A DNA stretch of 64,000 nt from Falsibacillus albus. GTDB taxonomy: Bacteria; Bacillota; Bacilli; Bacillales; DSM-25281. The stretch lies in assembly GCF_003668575.1 (NCBI RefSeq), contig NZ_RCVZ01000012.1:1-64000 (forward strand). Reading direction: 5' to 3'. The translations under genes were made by a program, and so were the position numbers. This document shows positions 35,307-44,548 of the stretch, piece after piece. The notes beneath the pieces were generated by a model, which worked only from the letters and a program-made list of their open reading frames with translations, made no database searches and was not told the origin of the DNA. The stretch's first letter is position 1. Every line of letters starts with the position of its first letter.

Positions 35307-36010
35307 GGGTTCTTCACCTCCCAAATTGAAGAAGGCGAGTGGAAATATCGCTGTCTTCTTTGTGAGTTGACTAAAATACCCTTCCCATCCTTTTCTACAA
35401 AGACCATGGTTTGGATCCCACTGCCCGATTTTGATGATGTACCTTTAAGGACATAGGGAAACCGCTCATCCCCCTTTTTCCCGTTTTGACCAGTAATATT
35501 TTGATACCACACTGTACTATAAATCTTCTTTTCTTTCATTTTATTCAGAGCTGTCGAAAGGGCTGCACGATCGATCCGGTGCTCATCAGCAGACGGATTG
35601 ATCGCAATCAAGACAGGCTGCTCATAGCTTGATAGATACGTCGATACTTCATTTTCCGGATAAAGTCCATGGTTGATCGGAATGGCCAGCAGCCCTGCGG
35701 CAAGGAACAGGTAGTTTGAAAAAAATCCTAGCCATGCAAATGGACGGTATTTTACCCACCGGTCTTTAACTTTTCGAAAAATAAAAAATAAGATCCAGAC
35801 GCCAAGCGGCAAAAGGGCAATTTTAAATGTATCGTGGAATAAAGGGACTGTGATGGAAAAAGAGAACAAACCGACAAACGTGGCAAGGAAGACCTTCCAT
35901 CCAGTCAGTTTAGCCTTATTCTTTCGATAAAAGAAAATGACCAGTGCAGCCGATCCTGCCCATACTGCAAGATTCAGCAAGAGGGAAGGGAGATTAATTG
36001 AAGAAAACAT
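35303..36010 (-). CDS. Polytopic membrane protein of unknown function
   Basis: A 235-residue protein with four hydrophobic helices in residues 8-128 and a C-terminal extracytoplasmic domain of about 105 residues. Start ATG 36010 has AAAGGTGG upstream. It overlaps the following gene by 4 nt. No family was recognised; the paired design of helices plus an outer domain, with an outer-domain partner, may indicate a sensor or a surface complex, but this is inference. Confidence 0.72.
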   Translation of the reverse strand: MFSSINLPSLLLNLAVWAGSAALVIFFYRKNKAKLTGWKVFLATFVGLFSFSITVPLFHDTFKIALLPLGVWILFFIFRKVKDRWVKYRPFAWLGFFSNYLFLAAGLLAIPINHGLYPENEVSTYLSSYEQPVLIAINPSADEHRIDRAALSTALNKMKEKKIYSTVWYQNITGQNGKKGDERFPYVLKGTSSKSGSGIQTMVFVEKDGKGILVNSQRRQRYFHSPSSIWEVKNP

Positions 36011-36149
36011 GTCATGTCAAACCACCTTTATTTTTCTATCTTTATCCATTTTAACAATAAAATGGGTTTTGTTTCAGTGTATTCAATAATTATGTTTTGA
36101 GAAGGTGTTAAAATGGAGTCATGATTCGTCAGCAAAAAGGAGAATGCAA

Positions 36150-36764
36150 ATGAAGGATAAGGAATATGATGCGCTGCTGAATATCCGGACAAGCAAGGAG
36201 CAGGCGGGATTTCATTCCTCCTTGCATTACCATCGCTATGAGCCTACTCCGTACGAAGCGCTCGAACGGTTTTTTCGCCATTATCCATTGAAAAGCAGTG
36301 ATAGGGTAGTCGATTTTGGCTGTGGCAAAGGAAGGCTGAACTTTTTCGCTCATCACTTGTTTCAGTCCACGATGATCGGAGTGGAAATGGATGAGCTATT
36401 TTATGAACAAGCAGTTGAAAATAGAGGGCGTTATTTTGAAAAAAAGAATACTAACAAGCGGAACATTTATTTTCATTGCTGCCTGGCAGAAACTTACGAA
36501 ATCCACCCAGAGGATAATCATTTTTACTTTTTTAATCCTTTTACCGTCCAAATTTTCATGAAAGTCGTCAACAATATCCTGCAATCATTTGAGGAAAATC
36601 CACGACGCATCGATTTGATTTTATATTATAGCTCCGAAGATTATATTTTTTACCTAGAAAACCAGACACCGTTTGAGTTGTTCGAAGAAATCGGCCTGCA
36701 TGGCTATGAAAAAAATGCTTATGAGAAAATGCTTGTTTACCGTCTTGCCTATCAGTGCACCTAA
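36150..36764 (+). CDS. Class I SAM-dependent methyltransferase
   Basis: A 204-residue protein with SAM-binding motif I VVDFGCGKGRLNFF at about 54-67. Motif II acidic residues follow (IGVEMDELFYE). The catalytic segment reads YFFNPFTVQIF, resembling NPPF-type methyltransferases but without a clear substrate. ATG 36150 is preferred since AAAAAGGAGA lies 7 nt before it. It stands between a type-unknown membrane pair and the amidase and does not share an operon with them. Confidence 0.82.
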   Translation: MKDKEYDALLNIRTSKEQAGFHSSLHYHRYEPTPYEALERFFRHYPLKSSDRVVDFGCGKGRLNFFAHHLFQSTMIGVEMDELFYEQAVENRGRYFEKKNTNKRNIYFHCCLAETYEIHPEDNHFYFFNPFTVQIFMKVVNNILQSFEENPRRIDLILYYSSEDYIFYLENQTPFELFEEIGLHGYEKNAYEKMLVYRLAYQCT

Positions 36765-36836
36765 AGGATTTTCCTCTTTTCTTATCGAATAAATTCAGTA
36801 GCACGGCAAAACAATTTTAAGAAAAGAGGTTCAACT

Positions 36837-38294
36837 ATGGAAAACCCAGCGCTAGATCGGCTCAAAAATGGATGGATTTTGGATATATCGATAGAGGAAC
36901 TTCAATATAAAATGCAATCTGGTGAAGTTTCTTCAAAGGATCTTGTCTTGATGTATTTGGACCGGATTGCTGAGTTCGATCAGGAATTGAAATCGATCAT
37001 AGAAATAAACCCCGATGCCCTGTATTCAGCGGCTGCATTGGACTTTGAGCGTCGCACCAAAGGAAGCAGAGGCCCCCTTCACGGTATACCGCTTCTCCTT
37101 AAGGACAATATCGATACCGGAGATAAGATGCATACGAGTGCAGGGTCTTTGGCGCTGGCTGAATCCTATGCAAAGGAAGATGCCTTTGTCGTAAAGAAAT
37201 TGAGAAAGGCTGGAGCGGTCATCCTTGGCAAAACCAACATGACCGAGTGGGCTAATTTCATGGCAGAAAATATGCCCTCGGGCTACAGCTCCAGAGGTGG
37301 CCAGGTGCTGAATCCGTATGGGGTCGAGTTTGAGGCTGGAGGCTCCAGCTCTGGATCGGCAGTTGCCGTAGCGGCTAATTTTGCCGCAGCTTCAATTGGA
37401 ACGGAAACATCCGGCTCCATATTAAGTCCAGCGAACCAGAATGCAGTTGTAGGCATCAAACCGACTGTGGGATTGATCAGTCGTACGGGAATCATCCCGA
37501 TTTCCCACACTCAGGATACGGCAGGTCCAATCGCGAGAACGGTTGCGGACGCAGCATTAATACTTGGTGCCATGCAAGGCGTTGATGAGAAAGATCCGGT
37601 GACCAGCAGCAACGAGCTCCTTGAAATAGATTTCATGGAACATCTAAAGGCTGATGGGTTAAAGGGGAAACGGATAGGCATCGCGCGAAGCCTTTTCATG
37701 AAGCATTTAAGTGAGTCCCAGCGTCAAGTGATGGAGGGGGCTGTCAAGAGACTGAGCGAACTGGGTGCTGAGGTCGTTGAGGATGTTCGTATTCCGTCTG
37801 CAAATAAGGAATGGAAAAGCAAGGTGCTGCTTTATGAATTCAAGTCCGGTGTCAATGCATACTTAAGGACTACCGATCCTGAAATCGGGATTCGTTCCTT
37901 ATCGGATGTTATTTCATTCAATGAGAGGTTGGGCGAGCAGACATTGAAGTATGGTCAAAAAGTATTGATCGATTCCCAGGATACGAGTGGGAATTTGACA
38001 GAAGCGGAGTATTTGAAGTGCTTGGAAAAAGATCAATATTTTTCGAGAGAGCATGGAATCGATTCCGTTATGGAAGAGCATCAGCTGGATGCAATCGTTT
38101 CATCAAGCCATTTTGGCTCAGGCATCCCTGCGAAGGCTGGGTATCCATCCATTAATGTCCCGGCTGGCTTCACAGGGGATGGTGAGCCTGTTGGAATTAC
38201 ATTTACAGGGAAAGCCTTCAGTGAACCGGTATTGATCGAGCTTGCCTATGCGTTCGAGCAAGGTACGAGACACCGAAAGCCCCCGCTCCTATAA
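36837..38294 (+). CDS. Amidase-signature hydrolase
   Basis: A 485-residue paralogue of GatA with an intact triad: Lys89 (LLKDN), Ser170 (AGGSSSGS) and Ser194 (ETSGSILSPA). It should cleave amides to acids plus ammonia. No gatB or gatC partner is adjacent, and the substrate loop after the nucleophile differs from GatA, so a catabolic amidase is the better call. AAGAGG precedes ATG 36837. Confidence 0.9.
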   Translation: MENPALDRLKNGWILDISIEELQYKMQSGEVSSKDLVLMYLDRIAEFDQELKSIIEINPDALYSAAALDFERRTKGSRGPLHGIPLLLKDNIDTGDKMHTSAGSLALAESYAKEDAFVVKKLRKAGAVILGKTNMTEWANFMAENMPSGYSSRGGQVLNPYGVEFEAGGSSSGSAVAVAANFAAASIGTETSGSILSPANQNAVVGIKPTVGLISRTGIIPISHTQDTAGPIARTVADAALILGAMQGVDEKDPVTSSNELLEIDFMEHLKADGLKGKRIGIARSLFMKHLSESQRQVMEGAVKRLSELGAEVVEDVRIPSANKEWKSKVLLYEFKSGVNAYLRTTDPEIGIRSLSDVISFNERLGEQTLKYGQKVLIDSQDTSGNLTEAEYLKCLEKDQYFSREHGIDSVMEEHQLDAIVSSSHFGSGIPAKAGYPSINVPAGFTGDGEPVGITFTGKAFSEPVLIELAYAFEQGTRHRKPPLL

Positions 38295-38318
38295 ATAACT
38301 GGAATGCATTATTGAAAA

Positions 38319-38562
38319 GGTTGTTTTTGTTGAACGGTTTTCTTGAAAATAATTGAACATTAGCGGTTGATTGGAGCGGAAGGTGCGAGACCCCGCAGCG
38401 AAGCGAGGAGATATAGTGGATATTCGATTAAGTTCGGCACCTCGTGAGCTGACATCGAACGACCTCACTTCGTGTGAGGGCCCTCGGAAAGCGAGCATCC
38501 TTCCGTGGAAATCAACCTTACTCAAGCTTTGACCAATATCAACAAATATGACAAAAAGAGCT
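38319..38562. mobile_element. Type I repeat copy F (eroded ends)
   Basis: The core AAGGTGCGAGACCCCGCAGC and GCGAGCATCCTTCC text are type I. The right end, inverted, AGCTCTTTTTGTCATATTTG is a mutated terminal repeat; the left end keeps only GGTTGTTTTTG. It carries an extra 50-bp hairpin segment (ATTCGATTAAGTTCGGCAC and complement) also present in copy H. No target duplication remains. Confidence 0.65.
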
Positions 38563-38584
38563 AAAAACAAAGGAGGAAAAGAAA

Positions 38585-39688
38585 TTGACTTCACCCAATC
38601 CGCTGCTTGAAGCATTCAAAAAAGCACCCTATTTACTCCCGGGGAACGGGAAAAGAACAGTGGAAGTATTGAAGGAGGCGCTGGAACACATCGAGGATCA
38701 AGAAGAGAGTGATGTATACGGCTCCGGTAAGATCATTGAAGAATTTCAAATAAAAATGGCCAACTACCTTGGGAAAGAAAGCTCCGTTTTCTTTCCGAGC
38801 GGGACGATGGCGCAGCAAATCGCTTTACGGATTTGGTGCGATCGGAAAAGAACGAAAAAAGTTGCCTACCACCCACTCTGCCATCTGGAGATTCATGAAG
38901 AGGATGGATTGAAGGAATTGCACCACCTCGAGCCCATATTATTGGCCGATAAAGATAGGGTCATAGAGTTAGAGGATGTGACCGAATTAAACGAGGATAT
39001 AGCCTGTTTGCTGCTTGAGTTGCCGCAGCGTGAAATCGGCGGACAGCTTCCGGAGTACAAAACCCTTGAAGAGATTTCTGCTTACTGCCGTAAGAAGGGA
39101 ATCAAGCTCCATCTGGATGGTGCGAGGCTTTATGAAATCCTTCCATACTATCAAAAATCGGCAGCAGAGATCTGCAGTCTTTTTGATAGTGTCTACATCT
39201 CCTTCTATAAAGGAATCGGTGGTGTAGCAGGGGCGATCCTCGCTGGGGGAGAAGACTTTGTGAAGGAGTCGAAGGTTTGGAAGAGGCGCCACGGCGGTGA
39301 CTTGATCAGCCTGTATCCATATATCATCAGTGCGGACCATTATTTTGAAAAAAGGATTGGAAGGATGCAAGAGTATTTTGAGCAAGCTAAAGAAGCAGCC
39401 GCAGCCTTCAATGATTGCCAAGGAGTATTTACCATTCCTGAAATGCCGGTCTCAAATATGTTTCATGTCTATTTCCAAGAGCCGAAAGAAAAGGTGGAAT
39501 CGCTCATGGCAGAGATTGCGGAAGAAACAGGAGTGGCCATGACAGGATATGTGAAAGAAATCAATGAAACGCAATGTTCCTATGAACTGAGTATAGGTGA
39601 TCAGTACGGAAGGGTACCGAAGGAGAACTTAGAGAAAGCCTTCTACCTCCTTGATGAAAAAATGAAGAATGCAAAAGTAGGTTCATAG
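38585..39688 (+). CDS. Low-specificity threonine aldolase-type PLP lyase
   Basis: A 367-residue fold-type I PLP enzyme of the beta-eliminating lyase group. It should split threonine or allo-threonine to glycine and acetaldehyde. The PLP lysine is Lys209 in SFYKGIGG; the cofactor Asp is in HLDGARLYE. The N terminus is longer than in typical LtaE. The start is TTG 38585 with AAAGGAGG upstream. Beta-substituted amino acids are alternative substrates. Confidence 0.85.
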   Translation: MTSPNPLLEAFKKAPYLLPGNGKRTVEVLKEALEHIEDQEESDVYGSGKIIEEFQIKMANYLGKESSVFFPSGTMAQQIALRIWCDRKRTKKVAYHPLCHLEIHEEDGLKELHHLEPILLADKDRVIELEDVTELNEDIACLLLELPQREIGGQLPEYKTLEEISAYCRKKGIKLHLDGARLYEILPYYQKSAAEICSLFDSVYISFYKGIGGVAGAILAGGEDFVKESKVWKRRHGGDLISLYPYIISADHYFEKRIGRMQEYFEQAKEAAAAFNDCQGVFTIPEMPVSNMFHVYFQEPKEKVESLMAEIAEETGVAMTGYVKEINETQCSYELSIGDQYGRVPKENLEKAFYLLDEKMKNAKVGS

Positions 39689-39699
39689 AGGAAAGAAGA

Positions 39700-39900
39700 G
39701 GCTAGGACAAAAGTGTTCTCTTCTAAGAAAAATCCGAACAATTCAAATTCTTACATTAGAATTCGAATTGATTCGGATTTTTTTAATAGGTTTTGTTTAA
39801 GCATGTTTGTGGTTTTCAGCTTATGCTGGCTGTTGATTGGAGTGCAAGACGAAGACTCCGCCCGCCCCGCGGAAAGTGGGGATCCTTTAGTGGAAATCAC
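39700..39900. repeat. Type III repeat copy K (truncated)
   Basis: It opens GGCTAGGACAAAAGTG, matches copy E in opposite orientation and has the same hairpin with outer arms AAAATCCGAAC / TTCGGATTTTTTT (39729-39783), here a strong intrinsic terminator after the aldolase gene. The right part is lost after about 39900. The remaining 150 bp up to the next gene hold only AT-rich sequence. Confidence 0.6.
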
Positions 39901-40051
39901 CTTTTTGATAATTAGCAGCCCACTTTAAGAATGTAGCCTTTGAAATAAGAGATGGTGGATTTTACAAAAATAATCCAATTTACTATTGAAATATTCTGAG
40001 TATTAGGTATAATTCCAATCATTATACTTTTTTCAACAGGGGGAGATACAT

Positions 40052-41449
40052 ATGAACGCATCAAAGAGCAAGCTGTTGGACGATTTGAAAGCATTGTTGA
40101 AAGATGAACAAGTCACTGTGAATGAAACGATTCTCGAACAGCATGGAAAGGATGAATCCTATCATACGCCGAGTTCTCCCGACATTGTCGTCTTTCCTGA
40201 GAGTGCCGAGGAGGTGAGCGCCGTCGTCAAATTGGCTTCCGCTCATAAGACACCGATTATTCCATTCGGAATGGGTACAAGCTTGGAGGGGCATGTGATT
40301 GCTTATGAAAAAGGTATTACGATCGATTTTTCCTTGATGAATAAGGTTCTTGAAGTCAGGGAGAAGGATTTTCTTGTGAAAGTCCAGCCAGGGGTCACGA
40401 GGATGCAGCTTAATAAAGACTTAAAAAAATACGGCCTATTCTTTTCGGTCGACCCAGGTGCAGATGCCACACTCGGCGGGATGGCAGCCACAAATGCGAG
40501 CGGTACGACTTCGGTGAAATATGGAGTGATGAGAGACCAGGTCCGTGATCTGGAAGTCGTCCTGGCAAATGGCGACATCATCCATACCGGAAACTTGGCG
40601 CAGAAGTCTTCTTCCGGCTATAACTTGAACAGCCTATTCGTAGGATCGGAAGGAACGTTGGGCTGCTTTACCGAGCTGACGCTGCGTGTATTTGGCATTC
40701 CGGAACATGTTGTAGCAGCTAGGGCTTCATTCGAACGGCTGGATGACGCGGTCGCAGCTGTTGTCTCCATTTTACAGGCTGGGATACCGATCGCCAGGGT
40801 GGAGCTTTTGGATGAGCAGTCTATGGTCCAGACGAATTTATACAGTGATACGAGCTACAATGAGAAGCCGACATTGTTTCTTGAGTTCCACGGCAACGAA
40901 GCAGGTTTGAACCAGGATGTTGAATTTACAAAGGAAATCGTCAAGGACCACCATTGTGAGGATCTTGTATTTGAAAAGGACAATGCAGCGCGGAATAAGC
41001 TGTGGGAAGCAAGGCACAACCTCGCTTATGCCTATATTCATGGCCATCCCGGGAAAAAGCAGATGGTGACCGATGTTTGTGTCCCCCTCTCGGAGCTGGC
41101 TGGTGCGATCAAGCATGCCAGAAGCCAAATGGAAAAATTGGATATGGTCGGTGGGATTCTTGGCCATGTTGGTGATGGCAATTATCATACGCTGCTCATG
41201 ATCGATGTCAATGATCCAGTAGAGGTTGAAAAGGCAAATATATTCAATGAGCAAATCGTCGAGTATGCATTACAACGGAATGGAACATGCACTGGCGAGC
41301 ATGGGGTCGGTGTCGGAAAAATGAAATACCAGGAGAGAGAGCATGGGCAGGCTCTGCAGGTGATGGAAAAAATAAAGGCTGCCCTCGATCCGATGGAAAT
41401 TTTGAACCCCTATAAATTGGTTCATATGAAAAAGGAGGAAAATAAATGA
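40052..41449 (+). CDS. FAD-linked dehydrogenase (D-lactate/glycolate oxidase type)
   Basis: A 465-residue flavoprotein of the GlcD/DLD family. The PCMH-type FAD-binding domain covers residues 35-215 (PFGMGTSLEGH, GADATLGGMAATNASGT) and the C-terminal oxidase domain ends with GHVGDGNYH and CTGEHGVGVGK. It oxidises a 2-hydroxy acid and passes electrons to the quinone pool. AGGGGGAGA precedes ATG 40052. The next gene, a transporter, overlaps by 4 nt, suggesting uptake and oxidation of the same acid. Confidence 0.88.
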   Translation: MNASKSKLLDDLKALLKDEQVTVNETILEQHGKDESYHTPSSPDIVVFPESAEEVSAVVKLASAHKTPIIPFGMGTSLEGHVIAYEKGITIDFSLMNKVLEVREKDFLVKVQPGVTRMQLNKDLKKYGLFFSVDPGADATLGGMAATNASGTTSVKYGVMRDQVRDLEVVLANGDIIHTGNLAQKSSSGYNLNSLFVGSEGTLGCFTELTLRVFGIPEHVVAARASFERLDDAVAAVVSILQAGIPIARVELLDEQSMVQTNLYSDTSYNEKPTLFLEFHGNEAGLNQDVEFTKEIVKDHHCEDLVFEKDNAARNKLWEARHNLAYAYIHGHPGKKQMVTDVCVPLSELAGAIKHARSQMEKLDMVGGILGHVGDGNYHTLLMIDVNDPVEVEKANIFNEQIVEYALQRNGTCTGEHGVGVGKMKYQEREHGQALQVMEKIKAALDPMEILNPYKLVHMKKEENK

Positions 41450-42432
41450 AGACACTTGAAACCATCAGTCGATTTGCCGGGAAGTATTTTGCTGTTTGGG
41501 TCATTTTAATTGCGGGGATCGCGTATTTTGTTCCGGCACCGTTTCTTCCACTTGGGGGGTACATAACCATATTATTAGGCGTTGTCATGTTCGGAATGGG
41601 GTTGACGCTTAAGCCGGCTGATTTCAAATTGGTCCTTACGAAACCTCTTCCTGTCATTACAGGTATTCTGGCGCAATTTTTGATCATGCCGCTTGGTGCA
41701 TTAGCGATCGCCTACTTGCTCCAGCTGCCGAAAGAGCTAGCAGCAGGATTGGTCCTGCTGGGATCCGTACCAGGCGGGACATCGTCGAATGTCATGGTGT
41801 ATTTGGCAAAAGGGAATCTGGCATTATCGGTTGCGATGACTTCGATTTCGACGATGCTTGCGCCGGTTGCCACTCCTTTGATTTTATTAGGGCTCGCCGG
41901 ACAATGGATGCCTGTCGATCCAAAAGCGATGTTCCTTTCGATTGTTCAGGTCATCATCTTTCCGATTGTATTGGGCTTCATCGTGCAAAAAATCTTCCCT
42001 AAAGGCGTTCAAAAAAGCCAGAACGTCATTCCGTTGATTTCCGTATTGGCCATTATCATTATTGTTTCAGCAGTTATATCGGCAAATGGTGATCATATCG
42101 CATCTTCCGGTGGTTTGATTTTTTCAGCGGTCATGCTTCATAACTTCCTCGGGCTGTGCCTCGGATATGGCGCTGCTTGGCTGCTCAAGCTGGACGAAGG
42201 GGAGCGCCGGGCGATATCGATTGAAGTGGGGATGCAGAATTCAGGTCTTGGGGTGGCTTTAGCTTCGGCTTATTTCGGTCCATTGGCTGCACTTCCAAGC
42301 GTCATTGCAGCAGTTTGGCATAATATTTCGGGTCCGATTCTGGCAACGATCTGGTCAAAGAATCCGGCGAAGCAAGCAGATGGCAGCAGAGTCGATTCAG
42401 GTCCGAGCCAGGCGCAGCCGATGGCAAAGTAA
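41446..42432 (+). CDS. BASS-family sodium-dependent transporter
   Basis: A 328-residue member of the bile acid:sodium symporter superfamily (SBF domain), about nine helices. The crossover motif SVPGGTSSNVMVYLAKGN and the later GMQNSGLGVALA are the Na+ and substrate sites. Bacterial homologues carry pantoate, pyruvate or other organic acids. Its ATGA overlap with the hydroxyacid dehydrogenase gene argues for a 2-hydroxy or keto acid as substrate. Confidence 0.88.
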   Translation: MKTLETISRFAGKYFAVWVILIAGIAYFVPAPFLPLGGYITILLGVVMFGMGLTLKPADFKLVLTKPLPVITGILAQFLIMPLGALAIAYLLQLPKELAAGLVLLGSVPGGTSSNVMVYLAKGNLALSVAMTSISTMLAPVATPLILLGLAGQWMPVDPKAMFLSIVQVIIFPIVLGFIVQKIFPKGVQKSQNVIPLISVLAIIIIVSAVISANGDHIASSGGLIFSAVMLHNFLGLCLGYGAAWLLKLDEGERRAISIEVGMQNSGLGVALASAYFGPLAALPSVIAAVWHNISGPILATIWSKNPAKQADGSRVDSGPSQAQPMAK

Positions 42433-42452
42433 AAGCAAAATTGTTTGAAATT

Positions 42453-42488
42453 GGCTTGCTGCCCTTTGGTGCGGCAGGCTTTTTTTTG
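42453..42488 (+). terminator. Terminator of dehydrogenase-BASS operon
   Basis: GCTTGCTGCC pairs with GGTGCGGCAGGC (imperfect) and runs into eight T residues. Confidence 0.75.
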
Positions 42489-42573
42489 TCTGTCGGGTGC
42501 CAAGGATTTTATTTCTTGCTGGTAATCGATTATCCTGATAAAAGACGACCGTAATACTTGAGGTGAAAATAAA

Positions 42574-43632
42574 GTGAAGAAAATACATAGCAATGTGATT
42601 CAATTCAGGGGAACCCACATGGATTTTGGTTATATGCAAGGGCAAAGGCTGAAGGATTCGCTTGCCGTCATCAATCGTGAAAACCAATGGAAGGTGCGGA
42701 AGCCAAGGTTTTCGATTGACGAAGCAGAGGCTAAGGATGCGATTATCAAATTTGCGCCGGGAATCTGGGAAGAGCTGCTCGGTTTGCAGGAGGCGCTGGA
42801 GTGGCCTATGGAAAAGGTACTGAAGGAATTCGGAGGCTACCGTTTGGATTATGTAAAATCCGGCTGTTCAATCTTTACAGGTGAGGATTATTTAATCAGG
42901 AACTATGACTACCATCCTAAAACGTATGAAGGACGCTATGTTTTGTTCCAGCCGACAGATCAAGGCTATGCGATCATCGGTCCCAGCCAGCGGGTGACCG
43001 GCAGAATGGATGGGATGAACGAGAAGGGCTTGGCGGTTGGCTATAATTTCATGCATCGAAAAAACCCGGGGGACGGATTTATTTGCTGCATGATCGGCAG
43101 GCTGATCTTGGAATCATGTGCTAACGTCCAAGAAGCCGTCGAAATGCTGAAGGAAATCCCCCATCGTCATTCTTTCAGCTATGTAGTATTTGATCGCAGC
43201 GGAGAGACCTATGTCGTGGAAACGTCACCAAGAAAAGTTGCGGTGCGCCAATCACAGGCCTGTACAAATCATTTTGAACTGCTGACAGAAGAAAACCGGA
43301 ACCATCTTGTCGATTCAAAGAGACGACTGGAGGCTATGCAGGAAAACGGAGCTTCAGAAGCATCCGATGCATTCCGTATGATGAACGATCGGAACAAAGG
43401 GGTATTCTCTGATCTGTACAGCAGCTGGGCAGGCACCATTCATACGTCAGCATACTTTCCGAATGAGTTGAGAGCATGGATGGCGCTTGGCGGAGACCGT
43501 GAGCCTGTGGAACTTGATTTTGGAAAATGGCTGAAAGGGGAAGACTTAGATATCGATCGACTGACTGGAGAAGTGGACACGGATATCCCTTTCCTTCATA
43601 TGGATGAAGGGGCTGATTGGTTTAGGAGATGA
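42574..43632 (+). CDS. C45 Ntn-hydrolase / acyltransferase-like protein
   Basis: A 352-residue protein of the isopenicillin-N acyltransferase-like (peptidase C45) family. The expected nucleophile is Cys98 in KSGCSIF, freed by internal cleavage before it. The NYDYHP and NEKGLAVGYNF segments are conserved active-site elements of Ntn amidases. The start is GTG 42574 after GAGGTG. Substrates of bacterial members are largely unknown; acyl-amides or peptides are plausible. Confidence 0.85.
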   Translation: MKKIHSNVIQFRGTHMDFGYMQGQRLKDSLAVINRENQWKVRKPRFSIDEAEAKDAIIKFAPGIWEELLGLQEALEWPMEKVLKEFGGYRLDYVKSGCSIFTGEDYLIRNYDYHPKTYEGRYVLFQPTDQGYAIIGPSQRVTGRMDGMNEKGLAVGYNFMHRKNPGDGFICCMIGRLILESCANVQEAVEMLKEIPHRHSFSYVVFDRSGETYVVETSPRKVAVRQSQACTNHFELLTEENRNHLVDSKRRLEAMQENGASEASDAFRMMNDRNKGVFSDLYSSWAGTIHTSAYFPNELRAWMALGGDREPVELDFGKWLKGEDLDIDRLTGEVDTDIPFLHMDEGADWFRR

Positions 43633-43641
43633 TCTGTATAT

Positions 43642-43674
43642 AAATGCCCTCGGTCTTGGACCGAGGGCATTTTT
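43642..43674. terminator. Terminator of C45 gene
   Basis: ATGCCCTCGGTC and GACCGAGGGCAT form a perfect 12-bp stem with a TTG loop followed by TTTT. Confidence 0.9.
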
Positions 43675-43723
43675 GTGCAGGGCTCCCCATTTTAGGCAGC
43701 CCTGCACTTTGGTGACAGGCACC
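43675..43723. repeat. Hairpin H6 with adjacent GGTGACAGGCACC
   Basis: GTGCAGGGCT pairs with AGCCCTGCAC, and 3 nt later stands GGTGACAGGCACC, the reverse complement of the apex motif of the other CCTGT hairpins. Here the motif is outside the main stem. It separates the convergent C45 and nitroreductase genes. Confidence 0.6.
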
Positions 43724-43730
43724 GGTATTT

Positions 43731-44405
43731 TTATACGAATTTGACGATGTCGTCGTAAGGTCTGCGCGTTTTTGGGTTTGGCTCGTTGACGCGGTATCCG
43801 AAAGCAACCATGACGGAGATGCTGAAATGTCCATCCTCCAGGAGACCTTCTTCGGCAAGCAGGGCGTTCATTTTTTCAATATCAAAGCCTTCGATTGGAC
43901 AGGAGTCGATGCCGATCTGGGCAGCGGCTGTCATCATATTACCAAGGGCTAGGTAGGTTTGCTTGCATGCCCAGTCATACAATGGACGATCGCCTTCAAG
44001 TAAATCGAAGTCCACCTTTTGGAATTCTTCAATTCGGGAAAGATATTTTTCCAAATGTTCTTCAGGCATACTTTTCACCGTTTTAAAATGATCCTGCAAG
44101 TAGGCGGAATCATATTTCGTATCGAGCTTCGTCCTTGCCAACATAACGACAAAATGACTGGCTTCAGGAAGCTTTCCGTAGGCGCCCCATGCCGTGTTTT
44201 TGATTTTTTCCCTTAGTTCAGGGTTTTCGATGACCACGAATCTCCAAGGTTCAAAACCGAAGGAACTCGGGGACAACCTGCCTGTTTCCATGATGAAATG
44301 AAAATCATCATCTGACACTTTTTTATCTGGATCGAACTGTTTTGTTGCATGTCTAAAATGGTAAGCATCCAAGATTTCCTGCTTCAATGTTTCTTTATCA
44401 CGCAT
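43731..44405 (-). CDS. NAD(P)H-dependent nitroreductase family
   Basis: A 224-residue FMN enzyme. FMN contacts are RHATKQFDPDK, PSSFGFEPWRFVVIE and a C-terminal MVAFGYR. It reduces nitro compounds or quinones. ATG 44405 is preferred: AAAAGGAG lies 10 nt upstream, and an earlier in-frame ATG overlaps that site. It is monocistronic and convergent with the C45 gene. Confidence 0.9.
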   Translation of the reverse strand: MRDKETLKQEILDAYHFRHATKQFDPDKKVSDDDFHFIMETGRLSPSSFGFEPWRFVVIENPELREKIKNTAWGAYGKLPEASHFVVMLARTKLDTKYDSAYLQDHFKTVKSMPEEHLEKYLSRIEEFQKVDFDLLEGDRPLYDWACKQTYLALGNMMTAAAQIGIDSCPIEGFDIEKMNALLAEEGLLEDGHFSISVMVAFGYRVNEPNPKTRRPYDDIVKFV

Positions 44406-44548
44406 ACACGACTCGCTCCTTTTCATCTTAATGAATCATTTTTAACGTATCACAATATGGCAGATGATTCATGCAATTAGTATTGACGAATTTCCACCTG
44501 TTATTAAAAACGGTCTGCCGTGATAAAGACATACTTTTGTGAGTTAGT

